This document shows, one piece after another, positions 9,301-17,748 of a DNA stretch of 64,000 nt. The notes under the pieces are model-generated. The model was not told the origin of the DNA, ran no database searches, and saw only the letters and a program-made list of their open reading frames with translations. The stretch covers positions 558,001-622,000 of the forward strand of contig NZ_CP045430.1 in assembly GCF_005886805.2 (NCBI RefSeq), in the 5' to 3' direction. A program made the position numbers and the translations under genes. Each line of letters begins with the position of its first letter. The first letter of the stretch is position 1. The stretch is from Pseudoalteromonas rubra. Lineage in GTDB: Bacteria > Pseudomonadota > Gammaproteobacteria > Enterobacterales > Alteromonadaceae.

Positions 9301-12157
9301 GTAGCTGCTCCGTCGACAAGTCAGACTCACCCCGTTGCGCCGCACGCAGGATCTGGGCGGCTAAAAACTCGCCGCGATAAATCTCTGGTCGTTCGGAGGG
9401 TAAAGTTTGTGTCCAGTAGTCAGCCGCCTCAGCTAACTGTGAGCGGGCTTGCGGGTCAGGGATCACATCAAAGTACTCTGTCCCGGTCAGGTGCAGCATT
9501 AGCTCATCATCGCGAGGCAAGAGCGTCAGATCCAGTACCTGCTTGTTCACGCTAAAGCCATGTTTACCAATTTTGACCGTTTTACCGCCGTCGCTATAGA
9601 TATCTTGCTTGTCTCTGAGTGAGCGGATCCCCTGATCTTTGCTGGCCTTGAGTTTCGCTGCAATGTCATCGGCTTTGACTTCATCGCCAAGTTCCTTCAG
9701 CTCCTGGGTCAGGCTACGTAGCTTGCTGATCATAGGGTCAGAAGCAAAATAACCGTTGATCTGATCCAGCTCAGTAAAATTCTGAGTGCGTCGGCTCACG
9801 CCCTGTAAAATCCGCTCTGCAGCGGTGGCCAGATTCAGTGCCCGGCGCTGACGCTCGTCAATCAGCTGCTGTTTATGCGCTTCAAAACTTTCGTAAACGT
9901 CATCTCGTTTGGCCAGAATCTCAGCCAAAAACTCATCGTATTCACTGAACTGAGACTCCAGCTCCTCAAGCTGGATCAGCAATCGCGATAACTGCTCATC
10001 ACATTGCTCAGGGGTTTTAGCAGCGCTCAGCGCACTGGTGATACTCTGACTGAACAGTTTAAAGCGCGCGGCAAACTCCGCCTTGGCCTCAACACTACCG
10101 AGACTTTTGCGACGTATCTCAACGGCTGCCTTAGCCCGATTAACCAGCGCATAGACGGCGCTCACATCTTCTAGGATCTGCGTCCTGACGCGGCTATCTT
10201 CAATTTCCAGGTCCAGCATAGTGTGGTTTAGCAGGTCCAGCTCATCGCCCAGTGTTTCAAGTGAACCGAGGTAGCCTTTAAGTTCCGTGACACTGTCGCT
10301 TTGCTCACTTTTCTCATTAATATCCCGCAACTGCTCATGATAGGGAGCAAGCGCTTTATCCTGTTGCAGAAAAGCCGCCGTTGCATGACTGAGTACTTGG
10401 GTCTGTTCATCAATGTTGCTTTGGATAGCGCTGAGTACATCAAGGTTGATGTATTTCACTTCCTCCAGGCTGATCACTTTCCCTTTGAGCAGTTTCAGCG
10501 CATCCAGGCTGGCGACAAACTCACTGGCCTGTTTAAAACTGTCGGGGCGCACTTCACGCAATACCTGATGGCTTTCCTGCTCAATATCAGCTTCCGCCTG
10601 TCGGGCACTTTGCTGAATTTGGCTGACCTTTTCAAACTCATCCAGCACCTGCTCGGAGGTTTCAAAGATATCGTGCAGTTGCGTATTAATGGTGCTGAAA
10701 TCAGCTTCCGCGAGCCAGTGATAGCGATCCAGTATCCCGCGGGTATGAGAGATCAGATCTTCGTAATGAAAAACACTGGGATTTTGCTCGCTAATAGCCT
10801 TACAGACGCTGTATAGATCAGAGATGGCTCTGACCAGGTCCGGATTGCCTATGCGACCGAATACACTGGTCGGTGTAGGTGCATTAGCGGCAAACTGTGC
10901 CGAACAAAAGGGGCTTTGCCATATCTGAATAGGATGAACCCGCTCGGCTTCTTCCTGCTCAGCTTTAAAGGTCAGCGTTAAGCCATCTTCATAAATGCCA
11001 TAACCATGACAATAAATGGGGTTTTGCAGATTCTTTTCGATGATATTGTAAGCAAACAGCGCATAACGGCCTTCGGCAGGCTCGTAAAACACATACAGCA
11101 CGTCTTCACCGTTTGGCGATTTTAGCTGACGATGAAATTCCAAATCATCTATTTTTTCTTCAAAATAACGCGTCTGACCGGATTGCAGATAATAGCCGCC
11201 CGGGAAAATAATGCCGTGGTCTTCAGGCAACTGCACACAAGCCTGACCGATGGCATCCTGTCTGAGCACCTGCTGAGTACGACAATTATAAACAAAGTAA
11301 CGCCACTGCTTTTCGCGATAAGGCTGGACCTTCAGCAGGATCAGCTCACCGACCTGTGCGTAATACAACTCACAGTCTGCCAATGACTGATTGCTGTCTT
11401 CTACCGGCTCGCTATAAATGCCTTCGCCAGTTTCAGTGTTGTTTTCAATCTTAATGGTCAGGTCACCACCGACAGTTTCGACAAACACTTTGTCGAGCAC
11501 ATTAATGTGCGGGTGCCGGCCTTCCTCATGCTGGGCACGATCTGTCCTGGTCCATTCAAAATCAAAGCCGCTGTGCTCCTGAATATCTCGTTCACCGCGG
11601 TTATCTATGTAGTCCAGCGTATTATCCGCGGCAATTTGCCAGCGAAATACCCTGACATCACTCAGTCTGTCGCCAATCTGAAAGAGCGCAAACAGCTTGC
11701 CGCCTTGCACAAACAGATGCTGCAAGCGGGTTTCTTTGTAATAAGTATAAAGCTCGTCAAAGTCCCTTAAAAAGCGGGCATCGGTCAGAAACTTGGTCTC
11801 TGACGGATACGGCTCCACTTCATAGTGGTCGTCCTGCAACACCAGCTTTTGTACGCTGAATACATCACTGACATGCGTACTTTGCTTCAGACCCATAAAG
11901 ACGTTGTACGCAAAGATCAGCTTATCACCAATCAGCACTATGTCTCTGGGAATGCAATTGTGCTCAGTTCGAACCCGGGCTCGACCCTGTACCTTCAGCT
12001 CAGTGCTGCCAAAGGCGTCAACGCGTTGATCATTGAGTACATCAACCTGAGTGCGCAGCTCGCTGCCGAAATTACTCAAGCGGCGCTTTATTAGCTGATA
12101 GGAGCCCTGCTCCAGTGCACTGTGTGACTCAGTATCCTGACTTGTTGGTTCAGTCAT
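6374..12157 (-). CDS. Giant AAA ATPase of the 'DNA repair ATPase' type, third gene of the YqiJ/YqiK operon
   Basis: 1927 residues. The N-terminal 450 or so are rich in beta strands with repeated aromatic blades and look like a propeller. The middle (about 450-900) is long helical coiled coil. A single AAA module follows: Walker A in PPGYGKTTLIEY near residue 1300, Walker B in LYLDDIQH near 1360, and a later LRGKKFAVVMAGNP strand that fits sensor 1. The last 400 residues are again helical and Gln/Ala/Ser-rich. Databases name this family DNA repair ATPase, but nothing visible here binds DNA, and its constant link with a flotillin suggests a membrane-remodelling or envelope-stress job instead; this is inference. 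The gene starts 90 bp after the flotillin stop on the same strand. Confidence 0.85.
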   Translation of the reverse strand: MTEPTSQDTESHSALEQGSYQLIKRRLSNFGSELRTQVDVLNDQRVDAFGSTELKVQGRARVRTEHNCIPRDIVLIGDKLIFAYNVFMGLKQSTHVSDVFSVQKLVLQDDHYEVEPYPSETKFLTDARFLRDFDELYTYYKETRLQHLFVQGGKLFALFQIGDRLSDVRVFRWQIAADNTLDYIDNRGERDIQEHSGFDFEWTRTDRAQHEEGRHPHINVLDKVFVETVGGDLTIKIENNTETGEGIYSEPVEDSNQSLADCELYYAQVGELILLKVQPYREKQWRYFVYNCRTQQVLRQDAIGQACVQLPEDHGIIFPGGYYLQSGQTRYFEEKIDDLEFHRQLKSPNGEDVLYVFYEPAEGRYALFAYNIIEKNLQNPIYCHGYGIYEDGLTLTFKAEQEEAERVHPIQIWQSPFCSAQFAANAPTPTSVFGRIGNPDLVRAISDLYSVCKAISEQNPSVFHYEDLISHTRGILDRYHWLAEADFSTINTQLHDIFETSEQVLDEFEKVSQIQQSARQAEADIEQESHQVLREVRPDSFKQASEFVASLDALKLLKGKVISLEEVKYINLDVLSAIQSNIDEQTQVLSHATAAFLQQDKALAPYHEQLRDINEKSEQSDSVTELKGYLGSLETLGDELDLLNHTMLDLEIEDSRVRTQILEDVSAVYALVNRAKAAVEIRRKSLGSVEAKAEFAARFKLFSQSITSALSAAKTPEQCDEQLSRLLIQLEELESQFSEYDEFLAEILAKRDDVYESFEAHKQQLIDERQRRALNLATAAERILQGVSRRTQNFTELDQINGYFASDPMISKLRSLTQELKELGDEVKADDIAAKLKASKDQGIRSLRDKQDIYSDGGKTVKIGKHGFSVNKQVLDLTLLPRDDELMLHLTGTEYFDVIPDPQARSQLAEAADYWTQTLPSERPEIYRGEFLAAQILRAAQRGESDLSTEQLLCALQEESLLSVVQTFAEPRYQEGYEKGIHDFDAAQILTLLLKQKSALGLLIYPASCRVMAQLFVSTLDVAQLQPLQQQATQAQLMATTLNDPRFNQLLIGELSELISSFGVQLGDYTASLAQYSAPLSAEYLIQVLACSKGLPQFELQSGARKLAEQFQSMAKAKGFWQTLQATFAELSTLSDKCRLASGWLSAYGEQHGASREDQIEAANYLLLADHKGLSYQVKDVQAQTQVSGLMGQHSRIEEQTLALDYAEFLARTSAYIEQALPAYQGYQQLKADVLQAQKARLQLEEFKPRPLSSFVRNQLIDKVYFPIIGDNLAKQIGASGSARRTDLMGMLLLISPPGYGKTTLIEYVANRLGLTFVKVNCPSIGHDQVSLDPSQAINATAAKEIDKINQSFEMGNNVMLYLDDIQHTNPEFLQKFISLCDGSRRIDGVWNGKSKTYDLRGKKFAVVMAGNPYTESGESFKIPDMLANRADIYNLGDTLAGCEQEFAMSFVENALTSNAVLAPLANRNMADLYKLVRIAQGEDISLNELEYGYSQAQANEISAVLQKLLVIRETVLKVNAQYIASAAQDDNYRTEPPFKLQGSYRNMNKMAEKVVAAMNQEELENLIQDHYRGEAQTLSKGSEENLLKLGELRDTLTAEESERWAQIKADYARLNRANDAGSPALLAVEQLAEVSGALSQIASRLDKQQLSHNYSEQFEGLRAVLGEQGVTAQLQQLTRQAEQPAILKVLEQLAEQNLAHNQQFPHWLDTITTAINSAAQSSDTATREGQAELKEVLEVLVAYQQSGQSELVQALSEAVSRAMACSDQLAANNLATLKSALDSVLRQQQTNQTAQSQAVSKALAQSVAGLEHHQSSLDKVLASLNSLQESQQTKQSDAQQALISELTTQLARIQSANVQVDNYSDDASAQALAAITELLGQMHQASQQGSDTQLREQLTTIIDKLENLQLAPSEGNEPRGENPYML

Positions 12158-12223
12158 ATCACTTTCCTGTAATCATATCGGGTGCGTTAAACCGAATTGC
12201 CGCCACGCACCTCAAAAAACATT

Positions 12224-12236
12224 GGGGCTATGCCCC
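12224..12236. other. Short hairpin between flotillin and ATPase genes
   Basis: GGGGC, 3-nt loop, GCCCC, in the 90-bp gap of the minus-strand operon. Read on the minus strand it is followed by AATGTTTTTT, so it could be a partial terminator or an RNA-processing site that lowers expression of the ATPase relative to YqiK. Confidence 0.4.
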
Positions 12237-12247
12237 TTTTCAGGGAT

Positions 12248-14341
12248 TTATTCCTCTGTTGTGTTTTTAGCTGAATTACCGTTCAGTGAATTGCCCAACA
12301 GGCTAAGCAATTGTTGTTTTTCAGCATCCGACGTGTTGCTCAGCTGCTGGAAAAACTTGCTCATATTGATGTTCTTAAGTGTCTCTGATGAAGCATTTGC
12401 ACCCGCCAGTACGCCCTTCAGGTCGTCCATCAGGTTACGCTCACCGTTGAGGTGATCTTTAAACACAGTCTGCATAGTCTGACTTTCGTTGACCAGGCCA
12501 TCGATGGATTTGCCCAGTGTGATGGCGTTCATAAACTGGTTAAAGAACTGACCGTCACCACCCATGAAGTTGATGTCTGCATCGCTCAGTGCTTTAGCCA
12601 GCACTTGTGCCTGATGAGCAGCAATGTCTTTGTTTGCTTCCAGCTGTGCCAGTGTCAGTTCTTTTTGCTGGTTCAGTTGCAGTGTGAAGCCTTCATAGTC
12701 GCGGGCGTCTTTATCCATGGCGTTAAGCGCCTGCAGTTTCTCTTCCAGACCTTTGGCTTCGGCTGACATTCTGCGCTCAAGGTTAATCGCTTCTGCTTCA
12801 CCCTGTTTCTCCATGGCATCTGCCATGGCAGTCTGTACTTCGGCATCTGCCAGGCCAATATCGCGTTTACCATGCGCTTCTGCCTCCATCTTCTGCTGTA
12901 GTACTTTAGCGTCTGTTTCACCCTGCAATGCATTAGCTTGTGCTTTGGCCTTAATCACGTCAGCTTCTGCCAAACCTGATGCAGCTGCCTCAACCTGCGT
13001 TGCTTCTGCCAGGATCTTCTTCGATTCAGCCTGTTGATTGGCAATGCGCAGCTCAGCTTCAGCCATTTTTTCCATTTCACGGGCTTTAAAGTCAGCGGCC
13101 TGCTCTTGTGCTTTAGCCGCTTCAATGTCTTTGACTAAGGCTTCTTCAGCTTCAGCCTGAGCGCGGATCACTATGGCCTGTTTGTCACGTTCAGCAGCAG
13201 CCAGCGTTTGCACATCTTTGATGCGCTCCTGCTCTTCCGCTACGGTTTTCTCAACAGCCACACGGTCGCGTTGCACATCGGCTATCTCTTTACGTTCTAC
13301 TTCCAGCGCTTTTTCTTTATTAATACGCAGGATTTCGGTTTCTTTTTCACGCTCAATCACTTCGATTTCACGTGAACGAGCCACTTTTTCTTCTTCAATA
13401 GCCAGCACGCGCAGACGGTTTTGCTCAGCGATATCCACTTCACGCTGTCTGTTTTGTTCAGCAATCTGAATTGCTTCATCGGCTTTGAGGCGCGCTTCTT
13501 CAGACTTCAGACGCTCTTCTTGCTTAACGCGCTCAGCTTCGGCTTCTTCGCGTGCCTGAACGGTTTCAATCTCACGCTTTTGCTTCGCCATGGCGTCTTC
13601 TTTCTGACGCTCAATTTCCAGCGTTTTTTCCAGCGCCGCCTGATTCTGGATCTCGATTTGAGCCTGTTCGTCACACTTTAATTGGTTGGTTTCAACGTTT
13701 TGTGCTGCGGTTTTTTCAGTGATACGGCGAATACCTTCCGCATCGAGAATATTGCTCGCATCCAGCTTATGGATTGATGTTTGTTCCAGATAGTCGATGG
13801 CGACATCTTCTAAGGTGTAGCCCGACAGGTCCTGACCAATCACTTCTTTGATCTTGTCGCGGAACTCATTGCGGTGCGTGAACAACTCCTCGAAGTGCAT
13901 TTGTTTACCCACGGTTTTCAGTGCTTCAGAGAACTTGGCTTCAAACAGCTCTTGCAGCGTTTCTGGCTCAGACGCACGCGCACACCCGACTTGCTTCGCT
14001 ACCCGCAGTATGTCTTCTTTATTTTCATTAACGCGAATATAAAAGGTAATGGCAATGTCGGCACGGATGTTATCTTTACAGATCAAGCCACTGCTGTCGC
14101 GGCGTTCTAGCACCATGCGCTTGGTAGAAATGTCCATGACTTCCATCTTATGGATCACCGGGTAAACAATGCCGCCTGTGGTGGTAACATCGGGTTCATT
14201 TTTCATTTTATTGATGATCAGCGCGTGGCCTTGCTCCACTTTTCGATAGAATTTGCCAATCAATAAAATGACGGCAAAAATGACGACAACCGCTGTGCTG
14301 ACGATAGTCAAAACAGGTCCAAGGTTATTTAAAAATTCCAT
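12248..14341 (-). CDS. yqiK: Flotillin-like SPFH/band-7 protein YqiK
   Basis: 697 residues, longer than the roughly 550 of E. coli YqiK. One N-terminal transmembrane helix (about residues 10-30) is followed by the SPFH domain (about 35-230; note GHALIINK and the YTLEDVAIDYLEQ segment). Residues 230-560 are an uninterrupted Glu/Ala/Lys/Arg-rich coiled coil typical of flotillins. The C-terminal 130 residues are the flotillin tail with FMGGDGQFFNQFM. Flotillins form large ring or cage oligomers on the membrane and organise membrane microdomains. It is the middle gene of the minus-strand operon YqiJ-YqiK-ATPase, 69 bp after YqiJ. Confidence 0.93.
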   Translation of the reverse strand: MEFLNNLGPVLTIVSTAVVVIFAVILLIGKFYRKVEQGHALIINKMKNEPDVTTTGGIVYPVIHKMEVMDISTKRMVLERRDSSGLICKDNIRADIAITFYIRVNENKEDILRVAKQVGCARASEPETLQELFEAKFSEALKTVGKQMHFEELFTHRNEFRDKIKEVIGQDLSGYTLEDVAIDYLEQTSIHKLDASNILDAEGIRRITEKTAAQNVETNQLKCDEQAQIEIQNQAALEKTLEIERQKEDAMAKQKREIETVQAREEAEAERVKQEERLKSEEARLKADEAIQIAEQNRQREVDIAEQNRLRVLAIEEEKVARSREIEVIEREKETEILRINKEKALEVERKEIADVQRDRVAVEKTVAEEQERIKDVQTLAAAERDKQAIVIRAQAEAEEALVKDIEAAKAQEQAADFKAREMEKMAEAELRIANQQAESKKILAEATQVEAAASGLAEADVIKAKAQANALQGETDAKVLQQKMEAEAHGKRDIGLADAEVQTAMADAMEKQGEAEAINLERRMSAEAKGLEEKLQALNAMDKDARDYEGFTLQLNQQKELTLAQLEANKDIAAHQAQVLAKALSDADINFMGGDGQFFNQFMNAITLGKSIDGLVNESQTMQTVFKDHLNGERNLMDDLKGVLAGANASSETLKNINMSKFFQQLSNTSDAEKQQLLSLLGNSLNGNSAKNTTEE

Positions 14342-14410
14342 ATCTCTTCCTGATAAGTTTTATGAGTTATTCCCGGGCGCTTATCCGGCGCCGTTTTTAA
14401 AGTTGAGCCA

Positions 14411-15025
14411 TCACCAGGGATTGGTGACGATTGTGTAACTATGAGTTGTTGCGTTGTGTTCAATCAGCAGTGCTTTATCACCCTGAGTAAACGTATTTTC
14501 TTCATCACATCTGACTTCGATCAATTGCTCGGTGCCCTCATGGGAAACGCGTGCCTGGCCAAATGTAGTGGTGACTTTTCCGGTGGCAATCACACATTCC
14601 AGTCCGACCAGTGCATCTTTACTGCTGGTCTGCTGGCTGTCGAATACCCCACGTAACGGCCTGACTAACGCTGCAGCCAGAGGCAATGCCACAACCAGAC
14701 TACCCAGCATAAATGCGCTGCCAATCAGGTAATACATGACACCATCGCCGAGCAAGTAGGCAAATAATTTCTGTGCGTAGTAACTGACTACCCAGCTCAG
14801 TGCAACGATTAAGCTGATGGAAACAGTCAAAGGCACGCCGCCAAAGCCCATTTGCCATAAGGAACCACCTTCCGCGCCTCCTTCAGCTTCGATATCGGCA
14901 TCACCATCAAGCATATCGGGGTCAGCAAATCCAGCCAATGAGATCAGCCAGAACAGCAATACAATCAGTAATAATGTAGAGTAGATCACCGTAGGAAAAG
15001 TGAAAGCCGTGTTTAAAAAGTCCAT
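14411..15025 (-). CDS. yqiJ: YqiJ-family membrane protein with OB-fold (NfeD-like) tail
   Basis: 204 residues. N-terminal helix at about 12-32, an acidic loop (DPDMLDGDADIEAEGGAEGG), then two or three more helices to about residue 125. The C-terminal 70 residues form a small beta domain ending in FTQGDKALLIEHNATTHSYT and a terminal NPW, as in E. coli YqiJ. Proteins of this type are obligate neighbours of flotillins and are thought to anchor or cap the SPFH assembly. A consensus AGGAGG-like site precedes the ATG. First gene of the operon that continues into yqiK and the ATPase. Confidence 0.9.
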   Translation of the reverse strand: MDFLNTAFTFPTVIYSTLLLIVLLFWLISLAGFADPDMLDGDADIEAEGGAEGGSLWQMGFGGVPLTVSISLIVALSWVVSYYAQKLFAYLLGDGVMYYLIGSAFMLGSLVVALPLAAALVRPLRGVFDSQQTSSKDALVGLECVIATGKVTTTFGQARVSHEGTEQLIEVRCDEENTFTQGDKALLIEHNATTHSYTIVTNPW

Positions 15026-15447
15026 ATTTCCTCCTTACACGGTTGATTATTGCATTTTTAATAACAAAAGAAGCATAGCGTGGTATTCATGAACAAAACA
15101 CCAAGTTGAGCGCCTGCATGGTAAATAAACGTAAATACAACCCACAGCAAACCTGACAAGTGTGATTGGATTTACCCCAGCCCGAGTTATTACGAGTTGG
15201 GTATAATGTGCGATGGGAAGATTTCTTCACCCCCTTTAAGTTAACATGACGCGGTGATAAACCACGCTATAAAAAAGCTCTGAAGCTCTCTTTACCACAC
15301 AATCAATCTGCCACATTACGACATATTATGTCAAATTCTTTGTTGCACTTTACTAGATTTTAGCACCACTCTCATCATTATTTACTTGCTTTTCAGCACT
15401 GTTAAGTTTAAATGACAGGAACAAGGAATTGATATAGTGAGACATAT
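15026..15447. other. Divergent promoter region, no gene seen
   Basis: 422 bp between the YqiJ operon (minus) and the DUF4153 gene (plus). It must hold promoters for both. I see AT-rich tracts but no box pair I would defend, no strong dyad and no ORF with a ribosome site. Confidence 0.4.
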
Positions 15448-17151
15448 ATGGAGCCATTACTGACAAGCCGTAAACTGCTGCTGGTCGCTCTGCTGCAGAG
15501 CTTTTTCCTGATCATCCTGCATCAATCTGTTGACTTCGCATTTTGGCCGGGCCAATCACCACACTGGCTGTTTGCCGCCTATTCGTTGGTGATCTTTCTG
15601 CCTTCTACACTCATTTTTTCGAGCTTCACCCAGCTCAACAGACCTTTTTATATTCAACTGGGAATATATGCGCTGCTATTCACGCTGTGTGGCTTTTATG
15701 TGGGCAACCAGTTACTTCCCGGGCGCGCACCCATACCATCACAAGCGTGGCCGTATCCGCTGATAATCTTCCTGGCTTCAGTATTGCTTATTCCATGGCT
15801 TACCCAGAACAGCCGGAAGCGCTGGTTGCCCAGCTATGATCTGCTGAGCCAGGCCATGGGGCGTTTTCTGTTGGTGTTTGCAGCAGCACAGCTATTTACT
15901 TTATCTGTGCTTATGCTGTTGATGCTATGGGCCAGTTTGTTCGAAGTCATCGAAATCAGTTTTTTCACCGAGCTGTTTTCTGAGCCCTGGTTTTATTACC
16001 CGGCCATCACATTAAGCCAGGCTATTGGCGTTATCCAGGCACGCAGCCGAAGTAATCTGGCGAATCAGTTGTTTGCCATATGCCGTAACTTTGCCACCCT
16101 GTTGTTACCTGTACTGATCGCTGTGGCCATGCTGTTTTTCGTGGCGGTTTTGTTCAGCGAGCTGGATACACTTTGGCAAAATGGCGGCAGCAGCCTTATC
16201 TTTGTGTTAGTTGGTGCCATCGTCTTGTGCCTTAACCTGTCGGGTGAGGCATTGACTCAGCGTCCCTGGTATCGCCATTTCATTGCACTCGGGCTGCTCC
16301 TGCTCCCCTGCTATCTTGCACTCAGCGGCTGGGGACTATACCTCAGAATAGAGCAATACGGCCTCAGCCTGGCCCGCTTGTGGGCAGTACTCATTGCCTC
16401 AGTCAGCATGACAGTTTGCGTGGGCTATGTGTGGCAGTTGATCACGCACAAAGCCACCTGGTATACCAGATTGAGCACAGTAAACCGACCGGTAACTTTA
16501 AGTTTGCTTGGACTGCTGATTACCACCCAAACGCCCTTGCTTGACTTTCGTGGCATGAGTGTCAATTCTCAGATAGACCGCCTCAGCGCAGGGATCACTC
16601 AGCCAGCTGATTTTGACCCTCGTTATCTGGTAAACGAGCTGGGCCGAAAAGGACTGACGGCACTCGAATCACTGCAAAATAACATCGATGACGAGCAACT
16701 AAAGCGTCGGATCCACACCGCGTTGACCCTGGAAACTAAGCCCCTGACGACACAAACCTTATTAGACCTGATTGACATGCCAGATGCACAGAAACAGGCA
16801 TTGCCCCAGAAGCTAGTGACTGCACTGGAAGTATTCGCAAGACACAACACGCATTTGTTCAATGACGCGACTGAACTTATGTTACGACCCATTCAGCTGG
16901 ACAATACACCTGAGGCAGAATATCTGTTTATTGCTAATACTCAGCACCGGGTGGAATTAAGGGTGTTTTATCTGGGTGTTATTGATGGCGTGCAGGGCTG
17001 GCAATCTGGCTACATGGACCAAAAAGTTTATGGAGCACAATCAAAAGACCTGCTGGAAGCGCTTAAAACTGACAACTTTGAGATTGTTGAACCCAGGTTC
17101 AAAGACATTAAGATTGGTGAACACAGGTTAGAGCTGCACAGCCCGTTTTAA
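15448..17151 (+). CDS. DUF4153 family integral membrane protein
   Basis: 567 residues. About ten hydrophobic helices fill residues 10-370, followed by a soluble C-terminal region of about 190 residues, probably periplasmic, containing SVNSQIDRLSAGITQPADF. The layout matches DUF4153 proteins, whose function is unknown. The stop codon TAA lies within the loop of a perfect hairpin and overlaps the stop of the convergent acetyltransferase gene by four bases. No neighbour suggests a role. Confidence 0.82.
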   Translation: MEPLLTSRKLLLVALLQSFFLIILHQSVDFAFWPGQSPHWLFAAYSLVIFLPSTLIFSSFTQLNRPFYIQLGIYALLFTLCGFYVGNQLLPGRAPIPSQAWPYPLIIFLASVLLIPWLTQNSRKRWLPSYDLLSQAMGRFLLVFAAAQLFTLSVLMLLMLWASLFEVIEISFFTELFSEPWFYYPAITLSQAIGVIQARSRSNLANQLFAICRNFATLLLPVLIAVAMLFFVAVLFSELDTLWQNGGSSLIFVLVGAIVLCLNLSGEALTQRPWYRHFIALGLLLLPCYLALSGWGLYLRIEQYGLSLARLWAVLIASVSMTVCVGYVWQLITHKATWYTRLSTVNRPVTLSLLGLLITTQTPLLDFRGMSVNSQIDRLSAGITQPADFDPRYLVNELGRKGLTALESLQNNIDDEQLKRRIHTALTLETKPLTTQTLLDLIDMPDAQKQALPQKLVTALEVFARHNTHLFNDATELMLRPIQLDNTPEAEYLFIANTQHRVELRVFYLGVIDGVQGWQSGYMDQKVYGAQSKDLLEALKTDNFEIVEPRFKDIKIGEHRLELHSPF

Positions 17152-17160
17152 CGGGCTGTG
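17137..17160. terminator. Shared bidirectional hairpin that contains both stop codons
   Basis: Perfect 11-bp arms CACAGCCCGTT and AACGGGCTGTG with a 2-nt loop. The TAA of the plus-strand DUF4153 gene (17149-17151) and the TAA of the minus-strand acetyltransferase (17148-17150 complement) both lie in it. On the plus strand it is followed by AGTTTTGCTTT. Confidence 0.8.
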
Positions 17161-17732
17161 AGTTTTGCTTTAAGGTGATTGCGCACTGCAGGCCATTCGC
17201 TGGCCAAAATGGAATACACTGCCGTGTCACGGATAGAGCCATCAGACAGAATCTGATGGCTTCTGAGCACCCCATCCAGTTTAGCGCCAAGACGCTCAAT
17301 GGCCTGCCTTGAAGCATGATTGAAAAAGTGCGTTTTGAACTCCAAAGAGAGTGCCCCACACTGCTCAAACAAATTTTCCATTAACAGTAATTTTGCCTCG
17401 GTATTAACCGGCGTACGACGCACTGCAGCGCTATACCAGGTATACCCAATCGAAGCGCGTTTGTGCTCAGGTTTAATATCGTAGTAGCGTGTGGTTCCTA
17501 CAATATGACCGCTGGCAATAGACCTGACAACAAAAGTTATCTGATCTTCACCCACCTTACTCAGTGCCTTTTCGACATACCCTTGCATTTGCTCCGGAGC
17601 AGGCACACTGGCATACCAGAGTTTCCAGCTTTCACCATCCTGCACAGCTTCCTGCAACTCTTCAACATGCTCAATTGACAGCGGCTCTAATCGAATATAC
17701 TGCCCTTCCAGCACGGTATTTTTTATCCACAT
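17148..17732 (-). CDS. GNAT acetyltransferase, RimJ/RimL-like
   Basis: 194 residues. The start LEGQYIRLEPLSIEHVEEL is the RimJ/RimL-type beginning, and HIVGTTRYYDI is the acetyl-CoA site strand. The pyrophosphate loop reads RRTPVNTEAK, and LEFKTHFFNHASRQAIERLG is the conserved C-terminal motif in which the Asn/Ala-Ser-Arg segment contacts CoA. Such enzymes move an acetyl group from acetyl-CoA to an amino group of a protein or small molecule; the substrate is unknown. The gene lies 16 bp after the lipoprotein gene on the same strand and is probably the last gene of that operon. Confidence 0.9.
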   Translation of the reverse strand: MWIKNTVLEGQYIRLEPLSIEHVEELQEAVQDGESWKLWYASVPAPEQMQGYVEKALSKVGEDQITFVVRSIASGHIVGTTRYYDIKPEHKRASIGYTWYSAAVRRTPVNTEAKLLLMENLFEQCGALSLEFKTHFFNHASRQAIERLGAKLDGVLRSHQILSDGSIRDTAVYSILASEWPAVRNHLKAKLTAR

Positions 17733-17748
17733 AGATTACATCCTGGTG

